Origin: SMWC01 sp964466315
GTDB lineage: Bacteria > Pseudomonadota > Gammaproteobacteria > Steroidobacterales > Rariloculaceae
NCBI GenBank assembly: GCA_964466315.1
Contig: CAYXNS010000020.1
Location: forward strand, 1-43,273
Direction of reading: 5' to 3'
Length of the DNA: 43,273 bases
Positions 40,649-43,273 of this stretch are shown in pieces; the first letter of the stretch is position 1; each line of letters starts with the position of its first letter. A model generated the notes under the pieces. That model made no database searches and had not been told where the DNA came from. It saw nothing but the letters and a program-made list of their open reading frames with translations. Position numbers and translations under genes: made by a program.

Positions 40649-41365
40649 TCAGCCCGGTTCTGGCCGCGGCAACGGCGCCACGACGGACGTATCGCCCGTA
40701 TCACCGGCTGCTGTTAGTTCAAGCGCGCCCAGATCGCTGTTGGCATGCGGGGCAAGGTCCGTTCGCTCGATCCTCAACTCGTCCACGAGATCAGTCTGAG
40801 GACTGGGTTCGGGAAGCTCCAGGGCGACATTAAAGTCGTCGAGATCCTTGGTCTCCGATAGCGGTGGAAGATCATCCAACTTCTTGAGGCCGAAGTAATC
40901 GAGAAACTCCCGGGTCGTTCCGAACATTGCGGGCTTCCCCGGTACATCGCGATGCCCGACGACGCGAATCCAGCCGCGCTCCAACAACGTCCGAACGATG
41001 TTGGTCGTTACAGCAACGCCTCGGACGTCTTCGATCTCGCCACGAGTGACCGGCTGGCGATACGCGATCAGTGCGAGAGTTTCCAGCAACGCGCGACTGT
41101 AACGAGGTGCACGTTCCTCCCACAGCGGCGTGAGCCAGTCACTCATGGATCGTTTGATCTGAATCCGATAGCCGCTAGCCACCTCTTTAAGCTCGATACC
41201 GCGACCCTCGTAATCTGCGGCAAGCATCTCCAGGACATTCTTGAGCTTCTGTCTGTCCGGCCGAGAGCGTTTCGCGAATAGCTCTCCGAGTCGATCCAGC
41301 GTCAGTGGCCGCGCGGCGGCGAGCAGCGCGGCCTCCAGTACATGTTTGATTTCTATGTCATCCAT
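40649..41365 (-). CDS. scpB: Segregation and condensation protein B
   Basis: A 238-residue ScpB. Two winged-helix domains are visible: IKHVLEAALLAAARPLTLDRLGELF at the N-terminus, and ALLETLALIAYRQPVTRGEIEDVRG with NIVRTLLERGWIRVVGHRDVPGKP in the second. GTTREFLDYFGLKKLDDLP closes the conserved part, and an acidic low-complexity tail of about 45 residues follows. ScpB dimers bind ScpA and the SMC ATPase in chromosome compaction. It follows scpA by 9 bases. Confidence 0.95.
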   Translation of the reverse strand: MDDIEIKHVLEAALLAAARPLTLDRLGELFAKRSRPDRQKLKNVLEMLAADYEGRGIELKEVASGYRIQIKRSMSDWLTPLWEERAPRYSRALLETLALIAYRQPVTRGEIEDVRGVAVTTNIVRTLLERGWIRVVGHRDVPGKPAMFGTTREFLDYFGLKKLDDLPPLSETKDLDDFNVALELPEPSPQTDLVDELRIERTDLAPHANSDLGALELTAAGDTGDTSVVAPLPRPEPG

Positions 41366-41374
41366 CGGAGGTGC

Positions 41375-42274
41375 TCACGCAGGTTCAGTTTGGATATCTT
41401 GCGAGCTGGCTTGAGCCGCTCGCACATGAATGGGCCCGTAGGATTCGTTTTGCACAACGTCGATCAACGCCTCTTTGAGCAGTTCGAGAATCGCAAGAAA
41501 AGTCACGGTCACACCTACCCTGCCTTCGGTGGGATCGAACAATCCAGAGAACTCCGCGTAACGTTCTCCTTCCAGTGATACCAAGATCGCAGACATTCGT
41601 TCGCGTACCGATAACGGTTCACGCTGAACATGATGATGCGCGAACATATCGGATCGCTCGATAGCTTCCTTGAACGCGATAAGCACTGCTTTCAACGTTA
41701 CATCTGGCAGCGTAGTCACGACTTTGCGCTCGAGGACTTCCGCCTCGGCAGGTAGGACATCCCGCTCGAGGCGTTCCAGGCTATTGATGTCCTCAGCAGC
41801 CTGCTTGAAGCGCTCGTATTCTTGTAGTCGCCGGACGAGTTCCGCGCGTGGATCTTCTTCCTCGGTCTCCTCTTTTGTCGAGCGAGGCAATAGCATCCGC
41901 GATTTGATCTCGGCGAGCGTTGCCGCCATTACCAGATACTCGCCGGCCAATTCGAACTGCATGTCGGTCATGAGATCGATGTAATGCATGTATTGCTTGG
42001 AGATCTCGGCGATCGGGATATCCAGAATATCGAGATTCTGACGTCGGATCAGGTAAAGCAGGAGATCCAGAGGCCCGGCGAACGCTTCGAGGAAGACCTT
42101 TAACGCATGTGGGGGTATGTAGAGGTCTCGGGGAAGCTCGGTGACGGGCTCCCCGGACACCACGGCAAACGGCATCTCACCCTGAGCGATTGTGCCGGCC
42201 TCGTCGGTTACCGGCGGCGCGGTAGGCACGAGCTTGAGTTCGGGCTTACCGGATTGTCGAGTGGGTTCAGTCAA
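41375..42274 (-). CDS. scpA: Segregation and condensation protein A
   Basis: A 299-residue kleisin. The core opens with FAGPLDLLLYLIRRQNLDILDIPIAEI (about residues 67-93), followed by QYMHYIDLMTDMQFELAGEYLVMAATLAEIKSRMLLP-type sequence, the SMC-binding helices. The C-terminal winged helix ends with VTFLAILELLKEALIDVVQ. ScpA bridges the SMC heads and binds ScpB. The ~60-residue N-terminal extension is Pro/Thr-rich and probably disordered. Its start at 42274 is adjacent to the stop of the M50 protease gene, so the two are likely coupled. Confidence 0.95.
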   Translation of the reverse strand: MTEPTRQSGKPELKLVPTAPPVTDEAGTIAQGEMPFAVVSGEPVTELPRDLYIPPHALKVFLEAFAGPLDLLLYLIRRQNLDILDIPIAEISKQYMHYIDLMTDMQFELAGEYLVMAATLAEIKSRMLLPRSTKEETEEEDPRAELVRRLQEYERFKQAAEDINSLERLERDVLPAEAEVLERKVVTTLPDVTLKAVLIAFKEAIERSDMFAHHHVQREPLSVRERMSAILVSLEGERYAEFSGLFDPTEGRVGVTVTFLAILELLKEALIDVVQNESYGPIHVRAAQASSQDIQTEPA

Positions 42275-42946
42275 TTATCCAAATCCAGCAACCGACCAGA
42301 AAAAATCGATGAAGAAATATAAGAATGGCTCCAGCAGCCTCCAGAGTATCCCTGACACCATCAACACCACCACAATCATAAAGCCAAACGGCTCTATTCG
42401 ATGAAGAATGAGTGATTGTTGGGGCGGCAGCAAGCCTGCCAGTATCCGACCGCCATCCAGAGGCGGTATCGGCAGCATATTGAAGACTGCAAGTATGGAG
42501 TTGATGAGAATCCCCATGACGCAGACGCCGTTCAGCCAGTCGGCCGCGGGATCAGGTAGGCCCAATAACATCGCCTGGCTAGCGGCGAGAATCGCCCAGC
42601 CCGTGGCCATTACGAGATTGGAAGCGGGTCCGGCAGCGGCGACAATGATCATGTCGCGGCGCGGGTTTCTCAGGTTATGGAACATCACGGGTACGGGCTT
42701 GGCCCAACCGAACATCATCGAACCTCCGCTAAACAGCAGCATCAGAATCGGCACGGCAACGGTACCGACAGGGTCGATATGCTTAATGGGATTCAGCGTA
42801 AGGCGGCCGGCTCGCTCGGCTGTCGGGTCGCCAAATTGACGCGCAGTCCAACCGTGTGCAACTTCGTGAATGGTGATCGCGAAAAGTACTGGGATGACGG
42901 CGACCGAGAGACGGTCAAGGAATACCTCGAGATCCATACCCAGCAT
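42275..42946 (-). CDS. M50-family site-2-protease-like membrane metalloprotease
   Basis: A membrane metalloprotease of about 223 residues (GTG 42952 and ATG 42937 are alternative starts). The zinc site is ITIHEVAHGWTAR (HExxH-type) in the first core helix. The second ligand motif is NMLPIPPLDGGRIL, with the Asp. Between them lie VPILMLLF and MFGWAKPVPV, as in short Rip/YwhC-like rhomboid-unrelated site-2 proteases without PDZ or CBS domains. They cleave transmembrane segments; the substrate is unknown. It is widely found upstream of scpA in Gammaproteobacteria. A perfect TATAAT lies 7 bases before ATG 42946, so the transcript may be leaderless. Confidence 0.9.
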   Translation of the reverse strand: MLGMDLEVFLDRLSVAVIPVLFAITIHEVAHGWTARQFGDPTAERAGRLTLNPIKHIDPVGTVAVPILMLLFSGGSMMFGWAKPVPVMFHNLRNPRRDMIIVAAAGPASNLVMATGWAILAASQAMLLGLPDPAADWLNGVCVMGILINSILAVFNMLPIPPLDGGRILAGLLPPQQSLILHRIEPFGFMIVVVLMVSGILWRLLEPFLYFFIDFFWSVAGFG

Positions 42947-42952
42947 CGGCAC

Positions 42953-42958
42953 ATTATA
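42953..42958 (-). promoter_or_regulatory. Consensus -10 hexamer immediately upstream of the M50 protease gene
   Basis: TATAAT on the minus strand (complement of 42953-42958) ends 7 bases before the A of ATG 42946, so transcription would start at or next to that ATG. No TTGACA-like -35 is visible at 16-18 bases. It could also be chance in the short gap after the yciO-like gene. Confidence 0.4.
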
Positions 42959-42993
42959 CGCGCTCCGCCATTAGGCGGTTAGCATCCCGATAA

Positions 42994-43273
42994 TCAGTCG
43001 GCGATGCTGGAGATCGGGCCTTTCCCCGCGCGTAGGATCGTCACATCGCCTCCGCTGAGATCGACGACGGTTGTCGGCTCAAGCCCACAAGACCCGCCAT
43101 CGATAATTGCATCGACTTGATTTTCGAGGCGAGCTCGAATCTCCTCAGCGTCTGTCATAGGTATCAGGTCATCGGGAAGCAGCAACGTAGAGCTCATGAT
43201 CGGCTGACCAAGCGCCTCCAGCACGCCCTGAACGATCACATGATCCGGAACCCTGATTCCAATCGACCGCCGC
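42994..43273 (-). CDS. YrdC/Sua5 family protein, YciO-like, C-terminal part (5' end outside window)
   Basis: The frame is open to the window edge, so the gene begins beyond 43273; about 92 codons remain. They read IGIRVPDH, VQGVLEALGQPIMSSTLLLPDD, then CGLEPTTVVDLSGGDVTILRAGKGP, the end of the YrdC/Sua5 fold. TsaC-type members make threonylcarbamoyl-adenylate for tRNA t6A; YciO members are a paralogous branch of less certain function. The SSTLLLPDD loop (rather than SAN) and the linkage to an M50 protease and scpA point to YciO. Confidence 0.85.
   Translation of the reverse strand, partial: RRSIGIRVPDHVIVQGVLEALGQPIMSSTLLLPDDLIPMTDAEEIRARLENQVDAIIDGGSCGLEPTTVVDLSGGDVTILRAGKGPISSIAD

Noticed and set aside
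1..43273. CRISPR arrays, tRNA or rRNA genes, insertion sequences, integrases, phage genes
   Set aside because: No regular repeats, cloverleaf-like sequences, transposase or integrase motifs were recognised on reading both strands by eye.

Overview
The window reads as a chromosomal segment of a GC-rich, Gram-negative gammaproteobacterium, probably free-living and perhaps marine. The evidence is the core block gyrA-serC-serA-pheA-aroA-cmk-rpsA-ihfB-lapA-lapB on the minus strand (about 23.0-34.8 kb), facing mtaD-ubiG-HAD phosphatase-(rmuC)-yciK on the plus strand (35.0-39.8 kb). This order closely resembles the gyrA/rpsA neighbourhood of Pseudomonas. The right end (39.9-43.3 kb, minus) is the equally conserved yciO-M50 protease-scpA-scpB-rluB block. 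No tRNA, rRNA, insertion sequence, phage gene or CRISPR array was seen.

The left half (about 1.1-21.6 kb) is accessory catabolic DNA. It holds a secreted amidohydrolase-fold protein that has lost its metal ligands (minus), an SLC13/DASS anion transporter (plus), and a five-gene plus-strand operon of an FAD oxidoreductase, a 2x[4Fe-4S] ferredoxin and a complete TctABC-type tripartite tricarboxylate transporter. Converging on it is a six-gene minus-strand operon: Gfo/Idh/MocA oxidoreductase, creatininase-fold amidohydrolase, cupin, D-2-hydroxyacid dehydrogenase, TctC receptor and a fused TctA-TctB permease. Divergent from that operon is GntR/FCD regulator-SuyA-like-SuyB-like, followed by a small membrane protein, a family III CoA-transferase and an FMN 2-hydroxyacid oxidase. 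The first 1 kb carries the end of a YeiH/UPF0324 transporter gene and a UspA-like gene.

The most interesting reading is a two-carrier regulon for uptake and breakdown of a substituted 2-hydroxy acid, plausibly 3-sulfolactate. The split UxaA-family pair (95 + 390 aa) looks like (R)-sulfolactate sulfo-lyase SuyAB. TTT carriers and a D-2-hydroxyacid dehydrogenase are known partners of SuyAB in sulfolactate degraders. Closely related double palindromes, each overlapping a TACAAT hexamer, lie in front of both the flavoprotein operon and the GntR/Gfo divergent promoter, about 11.6 kb apart. They suggest that one GntR regulator controls both operons. The substrate remains an inference.

Other points of note are an rmuC gene broken by an out-of-frame internal deletion, two convergent gene pairs that share a single CTAG as both stop codons, an rpsA start without a Shine-Dalgarno sequence behind a GC hairpin, and a possible leaderless promoter at the M50 protease gene. 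The longest gene-free stretches (18436-18671, 18996-19251, 34762-34992) are all under 300 bases.
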